Shown piece by piece: positions 9,690-18,078 of a stretch of DNA of 64,000 nucleotides. Position numbers and translations under genes: made by a program. Every line of letters begins with the position of its first letter. Position 1 is the first letter of the stretch. The notes beneath the pieces were generated by a model. That model was not told the DNA's origin and did no database searches. It saw only the letters and a list, made by a program, of their open reading frames with translations. The stretch is from the NCBI RefSeq assembly GCF_030285785.1, contig NZ_CP127247.1, positions 4,239,501-4,303,500 on the forward strand, read 5' to 3'. The DNA comes from Parasedimentitalea psychrophila. Lineage in GTDB: Bacteria; Pseudomonadota; Alphaproteobacteria; Rhodobacterales; Rhodobacteraceae.

Positions 9690-10600
9690 TCGACATCAAA
9701 TATTCGGCTGAGGTCCAGGCCGCCAAATCAGCGGGCACTGCAATTGTGGCGCTGGAAAGCACCATCATAACCCATGGCATGCCCTACCCGCAAAACATCG
9801 AAGTTGCCGCCCAGGTCGAACAGGACATCCGCGACGCCGGTGCAACACCAGCGACCATAGCGGTGCTTGACGGCCATTTGCATGTGGGGCTTGAGGCCGA
9901 CCAGTTGAAAGCGCTGGGACAGGCCAAGAACGTTGCCAAACTATCGCGCGCCGATTTTGCAGCCTGTCTGGCCTGTGGCGGCACCGGCGCCACCACGGTG
10001 GCAGCCACCATGATCGCCGCCCATCTGGCAGGCATCGACGTCTTTGCAACCGGGGGCATTGGCGGCGTACACAAAGGCGCGGACCAGTCCTTTGACATCT
10101 CGGCCGATCTGCTGGAACTGGCCGCCACGCCCGTCACCGTTGTGGCCGCAGGCGCCAAGGCAATACTGGATGTGCCCAAGACGCTCGAGGTGCTGGAAAC
10201 CCAAGGGGTGCCGGTGATCGGCTACGGGCAGGACTCGTTCCCGGGTTTCTGGTCGTCCCAATCCAACCTTGCAGCGCCCCTTCGCATGGACGATGCAGCA
10301 CAGATCGCCCGGGCCCATGTCATGCGCCAGGCGCTTGGCCTGCCAGGCGGCCAACTGATCGCCAACCCAATCCCCAAGTCTGACGAAATTGCAGCAGACA
10401 TCCTGGCTCCAATCATCGATCAAGCCCAGAGTGAGGCCGACAGCCAAGGGGTCAGCGGCAAAGCGGTCACCCCCTTCCTGCTGCAGCGGATCTTTGAATT
10501 GACCGAAGGCCGCTCGTTGACCGCCAACATCGCCCTTGTTCGCAACAATGCGCGACTGGCGGCCCAGATTGCCCAGCAACTAATCGCCCTGCGGCAATGA
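9686..10600 (+). CDS. psuG: pseudouridine-5'-phosphate glycosidase
   Basis: 304 residues. The enzyme breaks the C-C glycosidic bond of pseudouridine-5'-phosphate, releasing uracil and ribose-5-phosphate. The very conserved ALESTIITHGMPYPQN block is at residues 20-35, and the FATGGIGGVHKGA and DLLEL segments of the family are present. It starts with GTG inside the stop of the kinase, indicating translational coupling. Length matches the family (about 300-310). Confidence 0.95.
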   Translation: MIDIKYSAEVQAAKSAGTAIVALESTIITHGMPYPQNIEVAAQVEQDIRDAGATPATIAVLDGHLHVGLEADQLKALGQAKNVAKLSRADFAACLACGGTGATTVAATMIAAHLAGIDVFATGGIGGVHKGADQSFDISADLLELAATPVTVVAAGAKAILDVPKTLEVLETQGVPVIGYGQDSFPGFWSSQSNLAAPLRMDDAAQIARAHVMRQALGLPGGQLIANPIPKSDEIAADILAPIIDQAQSEADSQGVSGKAVTPFLLQRIFELTEGRSLTANIALVRNNARLAAQIAQQLIALRQ

Positions 10601-10680
10601 CCTGCACTGATTGGTCGCAGGCCATTGCCGCCGACTGTCAAACTACCTAGGTTGCACTCGATCAACAGCGAAAAAGATAA

Positions 10681-11370
10681 ATGACAACGCCATTTGACCA
10701 CGAACCCCACCGGCGCCCGGGCCTGTTTGCCCGGCTTCGCTCCTCCTTCCTAACCGGCATTGTCGTCATCGCTCCGGTGGGTCTGACGATCTGGCTGCTT
10801 TGGTCGGTGATGGGCTGGGTGGATAGTGTGGTGCTGCCACTGGTGCCCGCGACGATCCTGCCGGAAAAATACATCGGCATAAATCTGCGCGGCATCGGGC
10901 TGATCATTTTCCTGCTGTTCACCATCGTCATCGGCTGGATCGCCAAAGGCATCCTGGGCCGCTCGATGATTTCCTTTGCCGAAAGCCTGGTCGAGCGGAT
11001 GCCAGTGGTTCGCACCATCTATTCCGGCATCAAGCAAATTTCGGAAACGGTCTTTGCCCAATCCGAACGCAGCTTCGAGAAAGCCTGCCTTATTCAATAC
11101 CCCCGGAAAGGTATCTGGGCGATTGGTTTTGTCTCTACCGAAGCCAAGGGTGAGGTCTACAAGCAAATAGATCCCAGTGGCAAATTAATGAGTATCTTCC
11201 TCCCAACCACGCCAAACCCAACCTCGGGCTTTCTTTTATTCCTGCCGAAAGAAGATGTGATTGAACTGGATATGTCGGTGGAAGATGCCGCCAAACTGGT
11301 TATTTCAGCCGGGCTGGTCTATCCAAATCCCAAAGATCCAACCCGTCCCGAAATTCCGCCAACAGATTGA
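10681..11370 (+). CDS. DUF502 family membrane protein
   Basis: 229 residues with two hydrophobic segments near the N terminus (about residues 20-45 and 75-98) and a soluble C-terminal half. The GIVVIAPVGLTIWL start and the TPNPTSGFLLFLPKEDV motif are typical of DUF502, a widespread family without an established function. It lies 80 bases after psuG on the same strand, close enough for readthrough but with no obvious functional link. ATG at 10681. Confidence 0.88.
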   Translation: MTTPFDHEPHRRPGLFARLRSSFLTGIVVIAPVGLTIWLLWSVMGWVDSVVLPLVPATILPEKYIGINLRGIGLIIFLLFTIVIGWIAKGILGRSMISFAESLVERMPVVRTIYSGIKQISETVFAQSERSFEKACLIQYPRKGIWAIGFVSTEAKGEVYKQIDPSGKLMSIFLPTTPNPTSGFLLFLPKEDVIELDMSVEDAAKLVISAGLVYPNPKDPTRPEIPPTD

Positions 11371-11409
11371 AGTGGCTACCGTTTCCCTGCTTGATCTGGC
11401 CCCCGGCTT

Positions 11410-11450
11410 CATCTGGCCATAAATATCCCGGGGGTACGGGGGCTGGCCCC
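11410..11450 (+). repeat. roseobacter-type intergenic repeat, copy A
   Basis: Begins with catctggccataaatatccc and continues into a GC-rich hairpin (CGGGGGC ... GCCCCCG). The first half is nearly the same as the element at 18032-18059. I recognise this layout from roseobacter intergenic DNA. It sits between convergent DUF502 and 3-hydroxybutyrate dehydrogenase genes, where it may also act as a transcription stop. Confidence 0.65.
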
Positions 11451-11489
11451 CGCTCTGCTCCCCAGTACCGCCCGCCGCTCCATCATCCC

Positions 11490-12263
11490 CTACATCGCGG
11501 TCCAGCCACCATCGACGCTCAGCGTGGTTCCGGTGATTTGCTCTGCGGCTGGCGAACATAAAAACGCAACGGTTCCGCCCAGCTGCTCGACGGTGGCAAA
11601 CTGCCGCGACGGCTGGCGCGCCAGCATGACCTCGCGAATTACGGTTTCACGGTCCATATCATATTCAGCCATAGTGTCAGGGATCTGCGCCTCGACCAGC
11701 GGTGTCAGCACATAACCCGGGCAGACAGCATTACAGGTGATCGGCTCCTGTGCGGTTTCCAGAGCCACCGCCTTGGTCATCCCCACAACCCCGTGCTTGG
11801 CCGCGACATAGGCTGATTTGAACGGTGAAGCCGTCAACCCATGCGCCGAAGCAATATTGATCACTCTGCCCCAGCCCGCAGCGCGCATCCCTGGCAGCGC
11901 CGCTGCCGTGGTGTGAAAAACCGAGTTCAGATTGATCGCAATGATCGCATCCCAGGTCTCTGGCGGGAACGTGTCAATTGGCGCCACATGCTGAATGCCG
12001 GCGTTATTAACCAGAATATCACAGGCCGCCGCCGCCTCAATCAGATCCCGACACTCACGTCCAATGGACATATCGGCCTTAATATAACTGGCGCGGACCC
12101 CGAACTCAGACGCGATTGTATCGGCCAGAGCATGATCCTGCGGCCTGCCTGTGAACGAATTCAGCACCACATTGGCCCCCGCACGCGCCAATTCGCGCGC
12201 AATACCCAGTCCGATTCCCGAATTAGACCCAGTGATAACCGCGGTTTTCCCCTGCAAAGACAT
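11490..12263 (-). CDS. bdhA: 3-hydroxybutyrate dehydrogenase (SDR family)
   Basis: 257-residue short-chain dehydrogenase that interconverts 3-hydroxybutyrate and acetoacetate with NAD, used in polyhydroxybutyrate mobilisation. Visible motifs: TGSNSGIG cofactor loop at 11-18, NNAG at 86-89, catalytic Ser139, Tyr152 and Lys156. The HGLTASPFKSAYVAAKHG segment and the C-terminal GTTLSVDGGWTA are characteristic of 3-hydroxybutyrate dehydrogenases. Single gene, with its own upstream region of over 400 bases. Confidence 0.9.
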   Translation of the reverse strand: MSLQGKTAVITGSNSGIGLGIARELARAGANVVLNSFTGRPQDHALADTIASEFGVRASYIKADMSIGRECRDLIEAAAACDILVNNAGIQHVAPIDTFPPETWDAIIAINLNSVFHTTAAALPGMRAAGWGRVINIASAHGLTASPFKSAYVAAKHGVVGMTKAVALETAQEPITCNAVCPGYVLTPLVEAQIPDTMAEYDMDRETVIREVMLARQPSRQFATVEQLGGTVAFLCSPAAEQITGTTLSVDGGWTAM

Positions 12264-12507
12264 TGGCCTGTTCCCTCAATTTGATGTCATTTTCTGATCT
12301 CGACAGTTTGCCATGCTGCAGCTGCAAAGAAAAGTTCCGTTCTTTCAGAAGCCGGTTTTGGGTATTTTTTCGCGAGAGACAGTGACCGCTTGCGCATCCC
12401 GTGCGGGGATACTATTGGCCTTACTTGTCACCGGATCATCACCGCCAATGACGCCGCTCTCTCCCCTTGCTGACCAAATGTCTGGCAAAAAGTGAACGCC
12501 TGGGCAC

Positions 12508-12583
12508 AAAAAAAACGCCCGCGCGAAGCGGGCGTCAAGTTATTGAGGCAGGTTTCATACAGGCAAGAAACCTATCGAGCAGT
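12508..12583 (-). ncRNA. candidate small RNA with its own promoter and terminator
   Basis: Read on the minus strand there is a promoter-like pair, TTGGAT (12618-12613) and TATAAC (12595-12590), separated by exactly 17 bases. The predicted transcript, about 76 bases, contains a 7-bp stem (12567-12573 with 12550-12556, 10-base loop), a single-stranded linker, and a perfect 8-bp GC-rich hairpin (12528-12535 with 12515-12522) followed by eight Ts. There is no open frame and no minus-strand gene upstream that would need this terminator. I do not recognise the family. Confidence 0.55.
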
Positions 12584-12589
12584 GACTTA

Positions 12590-12618
12590 GTTATACTCAA
12601 TTAACAGCCATTATCCAA
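12590..12618 (-). promoter_or_regulatory. predicted sigma-70 type promoter of the candidate small RNA
   Basis: On the minus strand the -35 hexamer TTGGAT (12618-12613) and -10 hexamer TATAAC (12595-12590) are 17 bases apart; 4/6 and 5/6 matches to the consensus. Start of transcription would fall near 12583. Confidence 0.5.
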
Positions 12619-12645
12619 GCTAAAAGTTTGAAAAAAGGCAGCGGC

Positions 12646-12657
12646 CAAGGTACCTTG
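12646..12657. promoter_or_regulatory. perfect 12-base palindrome, possible operator
   Basis: CAAGGTACCTTG, 41 bases before the ATG of the solute-binding protein gene and upstream of the small RNA promoter on the other strand. A dimeric regulator site is one explanation; none is identified. Confidence 0.3.
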
Positions 12658-12698
12658 ATAACACAAGGAAATATGGGTCATGCGGGATTGTTGCCAAA

Positions 12699-14516
12699 AT
12701 GCGATCAGAGTTTTTCAGAATAGTCACCTCAACATTGGCGGGTATCACCCTGCTTCTAAGTGTTAATTCTGCAGTTGCAGAATCAGCCCATGGCATCGCG
12801 ATGTATGGCGACCCTGCGCTGCCACCGGATTATACATCGCTGCCCTATGCCTATGCCGATGCGCCCCAAGGTGGCCGCGTTGTTTTTGGCAATACCGGTG
12901 GATTTGATACGCTCAATCCATTTGTGCAGAAAGGCACTGCCCCATGGCAACTTCGGTTCTGGGGCTATGAAAGCCTGATGGGCCGCTCCTGGGATGAACC
13001 TTTTTCACTCTATGGTCTTTTGGCCGAAACAATCGAAACCCCCGAAGACCGCTCCTGGGTAGAATTCACCCTGCGCCCCGAGGCCCGGTTCTCGGATGGA
13101 TCACCTGTCACCGTCGAGGACGTCATCTGGTCTTATGAAACCCTGGGCACCGTCGGACATCTTCGCTACCGCGGCTTCTGGTCCAAGGTTGACACCATCA
13201 CTCAAACCGGACCGCGAAAGGTTCGGATCAACTTCAACACCGAGGACCGCGAACTGGCCTTGCTTGCCGGGCTGCGTCCGATTTTGAAAAAAAGCCAATG
13301 GGCGGGCAAGAATTTTGCCGACAGTGGCCCCAATGAGGCGCCCATCGGTACCGGCGCCTATGTTGTCAACACCTCTGATCCGGGTCGATACGTCAGTCTG
13401 GCGCGCAACCCGGACTACTGGGGCAAGGATCTGCCATTTCGCCGTGGCACGCAGAATTTTGACCAGATGCGGATTGAGTTCTTTGGCGACGCCACCGTTT
13501 TGTTCGAGGCCTTTAAGGTTGGTGAGCTGACTGCGGTGCGCGAATACAATGCCGGCAAGTGGGACAATAACTACAACTTCCCATCGGTGCAGCGCGGCGA
13601 TGTGGTGAAATCGGAAATCCCACATCAACGCCCCTCCGGTATAACCGGATTGGCCATGAACACCCGAAAGCCGCTGTTTGCCGACTGGCGGGTTCGGCAG
13701 GCGCTGATTCACGCCTTCAATTTTGAATATATCAACGGCACCGTCACTGGCGGCACCCAGCCCCGTATTACCTCCTATTATTCCAACTCAGCCCTGGGTA
13801 TGCGGCCTGGCCCGGCCGAGGGAGCAGTGCGAAGCCTTCTGGAACCCTATGCAAGCGACCTGTTACCAGGCGCCCTGGAGGGCTATGAGCTTCCCGTCAG
13901 TGACGGAACGGAGCGTAACCGCAGAAACCTGCGCACCGCAACCAAGCTGCTGAACGACTCCGGCTGGACCGTTCAGGACGGCGTGTTGCAAAACGCTCAG
14001 GGTGACCCATTCGAATTCTCGGTGCTGCTGCGTCAGGGCGATCGCGAAATGCAAACCGTGGTCGAAATTTACGCCCGCGCGCTGCACCGTCTTGGCATCA
14101 AGGTCAGCACAGATACAGTGGATAATGCGCAGTATGTGGCCCGTCAAAACGAGTATGACTTTGACATGACCCATTTTCGTCGCGATCTGTCGCTGAGCCC
14201 CGGCAATGAGCAATATCTGTATTGGGGACGCGAAGGGGTAACCCAACCAGGGTCCCGCAATCTCATGGGCATCGACAGCCCGGTGGTCGAGGCCTTGATC
14301 CCCGAGATGCTCAACGCCACCAGCGCCGATCATTTCATATCCGCGGTAAGAGCCCTGGACCGGGTGCTGACCACCGGCCGATATGTGATTCCCATTTGGC
14401 AGTTTGACAAGGGCCGCATTGCCCACGCCAAAGAGCTACGTTTCCCTGATACCCTGCCGATCTACGGTGACCGTCCCCAGTTCATGCCGACGGTTTGGTG
14501 GTATGATCCCAACTAG
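12699..14516 (+). CDS. periplasmic solute-binding protein, family 5 (YejA-like peptide ABC transporter component)
   Basis: 605 residues with an N-terminal signal peptide cleaved near AVAES. The mature start HGIAMYGDPALPPDYTSLPYA and the FDTLNPFV, FSDGSPVTVEDV and ARNPDYWG motifs place it in the YejA branch of the dipeptide/oligopeptide-binding family. Such proteins deliver peptides to a permease-ATPase complex, but no permease or ATPase gene is adjacent; it is an orphan here. The ATG at 12699 has only a weak ribosome site. A long hairpin follows the stop. Confidence 0.88.
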   Translation: MRSEFFRIVTSTLAGITLLLSVNSAVAESAHGIAMYGDPALPPDYTSLPYAYADAPQGGRVVFGNTGGFDTLNPFVQKGTAPWQLRFWGYESLMGRSWDEPFSLYGLLAETIETPEDRSWVEFTLRPEARFSDGSPVTVEDVIWSYETLGTVGHLRYRGFWSKVDTITQTGPRKVRINFNTEDRELALLAGLRPILKKSQWAGKNFADSGPNEAPIGTGAYVVNTSDPGRYVSLARNPDYWGKDLPFRRGTQNFDQMRIEFFGDATVLFEAFKVGELTAVREYNAGKWDNNYNFPSVQRGDVVKSEIPHQRPSGITGLAMNTRKPLFADWRVRQALIHAFNFEYINGTVTGGTQPRITSYYSNSALGMRPGPAEGAVRSLLEPYASDLLPGALEGYELPVSDGTERNRRNLRTATKLLNDSGWTVQDGVLQNAQGDPFEFSVLLRQGDREMQTVVEIYARALHRLGIKVSTDTVDNAQYVARQNEYDFDMTHFRRDLSLSPGNEQYLYWGREGVTQPGSRNLMGIDSPVVEALIPEMLNATSADHFISAVRALDRVLTTGRYVIPIWQFDKGRIAHAKELRFPDTLPIYGDRPQFMPTVWWYDPN

Positions 14517-14850
14517 GCCTGACTGTGCGGAACGGGCTTGACGAAAGACGCCCATCTCCAGGACGATACGCCCCTGGAGATGGGCCTCCCCCAAAACCAC
14601 AGCGCCAATAGGATTTGGATGTCTGGCGGTACCGGAGACCGCGGCTCAGGCCAGGCCCGCCGCCGACTGGCGGTCTGACAGCGATACATTTGCCCTATGT
14701 CATCCGACTTTTTACCCGCCACCAACGAAATACAGCCGGCATTATCTATTCAGCACCGGCGCCGGTCCCTGCAGAAGGTATCTTTTAGATGTGTTTTTGA
14801 GTACACTAACCTGACAAATGAACCGTTGTTGCCCGGCGAGAGGAGTAGCT
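14517..14850. other. 334-base intergenic region
   Basis: Contains a hairpin at 14550-14585 and otherwise nothing recognisable. An 85-codon frame at 14697-14954 overlaps the better supported small gene at 14851 in another frame and is not believed. Confidence 0.6.
14550..14585 (+). terminator. long perfect hairpin after the solute-binding protein gene
   Basis: 13-bp perfect inverted repeat (14550-14562 with 14573-14585) with a 10-base loop, 33 bases after the stop codon. There is no T run after it, so it may act as a transcript 3' end stabiliser or rho-assisted stop. Confidence 0.6.
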
Positions 14851-15072
14851 ATGGAAGCTTTACGCTCAACCGAAGTCGGGGCCGCCAGCCTGCCGCGCAT
14901 GCAAAACCGGTTCCCCTATCTTCACCCAAAACTGGTGCCATCGCTGTTGCATGATCGCGAGGCCTTTATTGAGCACCTTGCCAAAACGCATCAGTTAACC
15001 CTGACCGAAGCCCGCGAAGAGGTGGAGGATTTTTTCTTTATCGAAGGCTTGCTAAGTGAGGTCGAGGGCTGA
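14851..15072 (+). CDS. small uncharacterised protein (73 residues)
   Basis: Not recognised. Supported by a near-perfect ribosome site (GAGAGGAG, 5-6 bases before the ATG at 14851) and a composition like that of the neighbouring genes. The sequence is soluble, ending in an acidic helix (EAREEVEDFFFIEGLL). No membrane segment or zinc motif. An in-frame start 11 codons upstream exists but has no ribosome site. It is a single gene converging on the XRE-cupin regulator. Confidence 0.62.
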   Translation: MEALRSTEVGAASLPRMQNRFPYLHPKLVPSLLHDREAFIEHLAKTHQLTLTEAREEVEDFFFIEGLLSEVEG

Positions 15073-15096
15073 CCGGCATATTTCAACGCCAGCGGA

Positions 15097-15720
15097 TCAG
15101 GTCAATGACGTGACCCAAAGGATCGTGGCGTCTTCGTCGCTTGATGAAATGACGTTATGCCCCATTGCCGCATCGTAATAGGCACTGTCACCGCGCCGCA
15201 TTTCAATAGGCTCGTAGAACTCAGTGTATAGCTTGATCACCCCGGTCAGCACATAGAGAAACTCTTCACCGTCGTGCCGTACCCAGCCATCAAACTCCTC
15301 CATCGAGCGGGCCCGCACCCGGGCACGATAGGGCAGCATTTGCTTGCGCGACAAACTATCGGCCAACAGCTCATGCTCATAAGTGGTGGTCGCATGGGCC
15401 GCGCCTTCCCCGGTCTTGGTTACCGCCAAACGGCCGTTAACCTGATCCCGTTGTGGCGCGGTAAATAGCTGTGGCACAGAGATTTGCAGCCCAATCGCCA
15501 GCTTTTTCAACGCGTCGTAAGTGGGTGACATTTGGCCATTTTCGATCTTTGACAGGGTCGATCGGGCCAGCCCGGCCTGGTTGGCGGCATATTCCAGTGT
15601 CCAGTCGCGTGCCTTGCGCAATTCACGCACCCGCACACCCAGATCCAATGGTTCGGCTTCGCTCTGATTGCCGCTGCTTCGGGCAATGGTAATCAATGAT
15701 TTTGGATCTCGATTTGTCAT
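15097..15720 (-). CDS. XRE-family transcriptional regulator with cupin sensor domain
   Basis: 207 residues. An N-terminal helix-turn-helix of the XRE type lies at about residues 27-80 (RVRELRKARDWTLE, then LARSTLSKIENG), and a C-terminal cupin is at about 125-205 (WVRHDGEEFLYVLTG and GDSAYYDAAMGH). Such proteins sense a small metabolite in the cupin and repress nearby genes. Its start is 64 bases from the divergent acyl-CoA ligase gene, the likely target. The ATG at 15720 is preferred to a longer frame because GAGAC precedes it. Confidence 0.9.
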   Translation of the reverse strand: MTNRDPKSLITIARSSGNQSEAEPLDLGVRVRELRKARDWTLEYAANQAGLARSTLSKIENGQMSPTYDALKKLAIGLQISVPQLFTAPQRDQVNGRLAVTKTGEGAAHATTTYEHELLADSLSRKQMLPYRARVRARSMEEFDGWVRHDGEEFLYVLTGVIKLYTEFYEPIEMRRGDSAYYDAAMGHNVISSSDEDATILWVTSLT

Positions 15721-15725
15721 GCTGT

Positions 15726-15735
15726 CTCTATAGAG
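15726..15735. promoter_or_regulatory. palindrome in the regulator/ligase intergenic space, possible operator
   Basis: CTCTATAGAG, a perfect 10-base palindrome 6 bases from the regulator start, in the 64-base gap between divergent genes. Binding by the XRE-cupin protein is an inference from position. Confidence 0.35.
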
Positions 15736-15784
15736 CCCCCCCCGCCTGCTTGCAACGCAGCACCTCCCGGGATAGCCAAGTCCC

Positions 15785-17311
15785 ATGTTATCTATCTTTG
15801 ATCAGGCCCCGTTCGAACCCTGCCCCGCACCGTTCAATCTTGCAGCGCATGTGCTGCGCCATGCCCCCCTGACACCAGACAAGCCGGCCCTGTCGATTGT
15901 ATCCAGGACAGGCGCGCAGACCTGGAGCTACCGGGCATTGGAGGCCGCGGTACGCGGCACCGGCACCGGCTTATTGCAATCCGGACTGAAACCGGGCGAC
16001 ATCGTTTTGATGCGGCTGGGCAACACGGTAGAGTTCCCCATTGCCTATCTGGGGGCCATTGCAGTCGGGCTCATTCCGGTGCCAACCTCGTCCCAGCTCA
16101 CCACCGCAGACACCGCCAGGATGATCGCAGAGCTCTCTCCAGCTGCGATCCTGCGCGATCCTCAGGTCGACTGTGCGGCGCATCCAAAGCAGATCACCAC
16201 CGACTCACTTTCCGACATGCGGGAATTGCCCCCGTGCGATTTCAATCTGGGCGATCCAAACCGGCTTGCCTATGCGGTCTACACCTCAGGCACCAGCGGA
16301 AATCCGCGTGTTGTGACCCATGCGCACCGCGCCATCTGGGCCCGGCAGATGATGGTCAAGGGCTGGTACAATCTGCATCAGAATGACCGCCTGCTGCACG
16401 CCGGTGCGTTCAACTGGACCTATACGTTGGGAACCGGGTTGATGGATCCCTGGACAATCGGCGCCACCGCCCTGATCCCCTCCCCGGGCACCGATCTTGC
16501 GGATTTGCCCGAGCTGCTGCGCAGCCACCGGGCCAGCATTTTTGCGGCAGCACCGGGGGTCTATCGCAAGGCCCTTCATCAAAAGACCCCATTGGATCTG
16601 CCCGATTTGCGTCATGGGCTCAGTGCCGGAGAAAAGCTCTCCCCCGATTTGCATCAGGCCTGGATCAAAGCCACCGGAACCGACCTGTATGAGGCCTACG
16701 GCATGTCCGAGTGCTCGACCTTCATTTCATCCAGCCCGGCCCATCCGGCGCGAAACCACACATTGGGCCAGCCGCAGCCCGGGCGCAGAATTGCCATTAT
16801 CGGCGAGGATGGCCCGGTACCGCTGGGTGAAGAGGGCATTATTGCAATACATAAATCTGATCCGGGCCTCATGCTGGGGTATCTGAATGCCCCCAAGGAA
16901 ACCGCCAGCAAGTTTCAGGACGACTGGTTCTTAACCGGGGATCTCGGCTCAATGGCGGCCGACGGTCAGATTACCTATCTGGGTCGCAACGACGATATGA
17001 TGAATGCCGGCGGCTTTCGGGTCTCGCCGCTTGAGGTAGAAGCCGCGCTTTCCAGACATCCCGGCATCCTTCAGGTCGGCGCCGCCACTGTCGAAGTCAA
17101 ACCCGGCACCTTTGTCATCGGCGCCTTTTACACCGGTCCCAAACCATTGGACCAAGATGCGCTGCAGGCTTTTGCCAACAGCCATCTGGCCCGTTACAAG
17201 CAACCCCGCATCTATATTCATCTGAGCGCTCTGCCGCTCGGAGCCAATGGCAAGCTGTTGCGACGCGCACTGCCGTCTTACTTCAAGGTTTCATCCTCAA
17301 ATGACTGTTAA
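15785..17311 (+). CDS. AMP-dependent acyl-CoA synthetase/ligase
   Basis: 508-residue adenylate-forming enzyme that activates a carboxylic acid with ATP and CoA. The P-loop-like motif YTSGTSGNP is at 166-174, but the usual following Lys is Arg175. YEAYGMSE, the LTGDLG motif and the C-terminal catalytic Lys490 (GANGK) are all present. Closest in layout to benzoate/2-aminobenzoate-type ligases; the substrate is unknown. The last 11 bases overlap the FrnE-like gene, so the two are translationally coupled, and the divergent XRE-cupin regulator probably controls both. Confidence 0.85.
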   Translation: MLSIFDQAPFEPCPAPFNLAAHVLRHAPLTPDKPALSIVSRTGAQTWSYRALEAAVRGTGTGLLQSGLKPGDIVLMRLGNTVEFPIAYLGAIAVGLIPVPTSSQLTTADTARMIAELSPAAILRDPQVDCAAHPKQITTDSLSDMRELPPCDFNLGDPNRLAYAVYTSGTSGNPRVVTHAHRAIWARQMMVKGWYNLHQNDRLLHAGAFNWTYTLGTGLMDPWTIGATALIPSPGTDLADLPELLRSHRASIFAAAPGVYRKALHQKTPLDLPDLRHGLSAGEKLSPDLHQAWIKATGTDLYEAYGMSECSTFISSSPAHPARNHTLGQPQPGRRIAIIGEDGPVPLGEEGIIAIHKSDPGLMLGYLNAPKETASKFQDDWFLTGDLGSMAADGQITYLGRNDDMMNAGGFRVSPLEVEAALSRHPGILQVGAATVEVKPGTFVIGAFYTGPKPLDQDALQAFANSHLARYKQPRIYIHLSALPLGANGKLLRRALPSYFKVSSSNDC

Positions 17312-17957
17312 ACTCGACATCATCTCAGACCCCATTTGCCCTTGGTGCTATATTGGTAAAACCAATCTGGACAAGGCATTGGCCCAGATCCCGGATCACC
17401 CCTTCACCATTGAATGGCACCCCTTCCAGCTGAACCCCGATATGCCCGTCGAAGGCATGGACCGGCGCGCCTATCTCGAAGGCAAATTCGGCGGTAAGCA
17501 GGCCGCGGTCAAAGCCTATGCGCCGGTGGTTGACGCAGCTCAAAAAGCTGGGCTGACGATCAACTATGAGGCCATCAAGCGAACGCCGAATACACTGGAT
17601 GCCCATCGTCTGATTCACTGGGCAGGGATTGAGAGCAAACAGACCGAGGCGGTGGACGCTCTGTTTCACGCCTATTTTGTCGATGGCCGCGATATCGGCA
17701 GCGCCGAGGTGCTGGGGGATATCGCCGATAGTATCGGCATGGATGCCGCCATGGTGCAAAAACTACTGGCAACCGACAATGATACCGATGACATAAAATC
17801 TCGCGACGCACACAGTCGTCAGATGGGCGTGAGCTCGGTGCCCACCTTCATTGTCGACAATAGACACGCGGTGCCAGGCGCCCAGCCCCCCGAACTCTGG
17901 CTCAAGGTGATGGGTGAAATTATCGATCAAATGCACTCGGCCAGCCCCACTGACTAA
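17301..17957 (+). CDS. DsbA-family oxidoreductase (FrnE-like)
   Basis: 218-residue thioredoxin-fold protein without a signal peptide, so cytoplasmic. The active-site CPWC is at residues 13-16 in SDPICPWCYIGK, and the C-terminal GVSSVPTFIVD with its cis-proline is present. FrnE and 2-hydroxychromene-2-carboxylate isomerases share this fold; the CXXC favours a redox or isomerase role. Start at 17301 lies within the end of the ligase gene, which suggests it acts on products of the same pathway (inference). Confidence 0.85.
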   Translation: MTVKLDIISDPICPWCYIGKTNLDKALAQIPDHPFTIEWHPFQLNPDMPVEGMDRRAYLEGKFGGKQAAVKAYAPVVDAAQKAGLTINYEAIKRTPNTLDAHRLIHWAGIESKQTEAVDALFHAYFVDGRDIGSAEVLGDIADSIGMDAAMVQKLLATDNDTDDIKSRDAHSRQMGVSSVPTFIVDNRHAVPGAQPPELWLKVMGEIIDQMHSASPTD

Positions 17958-18031
17958 AAACCGATAGGCCCCGGGTGCAAACCAGACGATACCGGCAGCG
18001 GAACCCTGGCCAGATCGCAAGGGGTTCCCTT

Positions 18032-18059
18032 TCATCTGGCCCCAAATATCCCAGGGGTG
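18032..18059 (+). repeat. roseobacter-type intergenic repeat, copy B
   Basis: tcatctggccccaaatatcc followed by caggggt; differs from copy A at 11410 by only a few bases in the shared block. It is again followed by GC-rich palindromes. Confidence 0.65.
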
Positions 18060-18078
18060 AATGGCTGCCAGATCTGGC

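Larger units (their letters stand above)
12264..12698. other. 435-base intergenic region between bdhA and the solute-binding protein gene
   Basis: No convincing protein gene. A 60-codon open frame (12313-12495, plus) lacks a clear ribosome site and is not believed. The region holds a candidate small RNA on the minus strand (12508-12583) and a perfect 12-base palindrome at 12646-12657, both described separately. Confidence 0.6.

Noticed and set aside
12313-12495. 60-codon plus-strand frame after bdhA
   Set aside because: No ribosome site and no recognisable sequence; the hairpin after it has its T run on the other strand, so it is not its terminator.
14697-14954. 85-codon frame overlapping the small gene at 14851
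   Set aside because: No ribosome site, and it overlaps a better supported frame.
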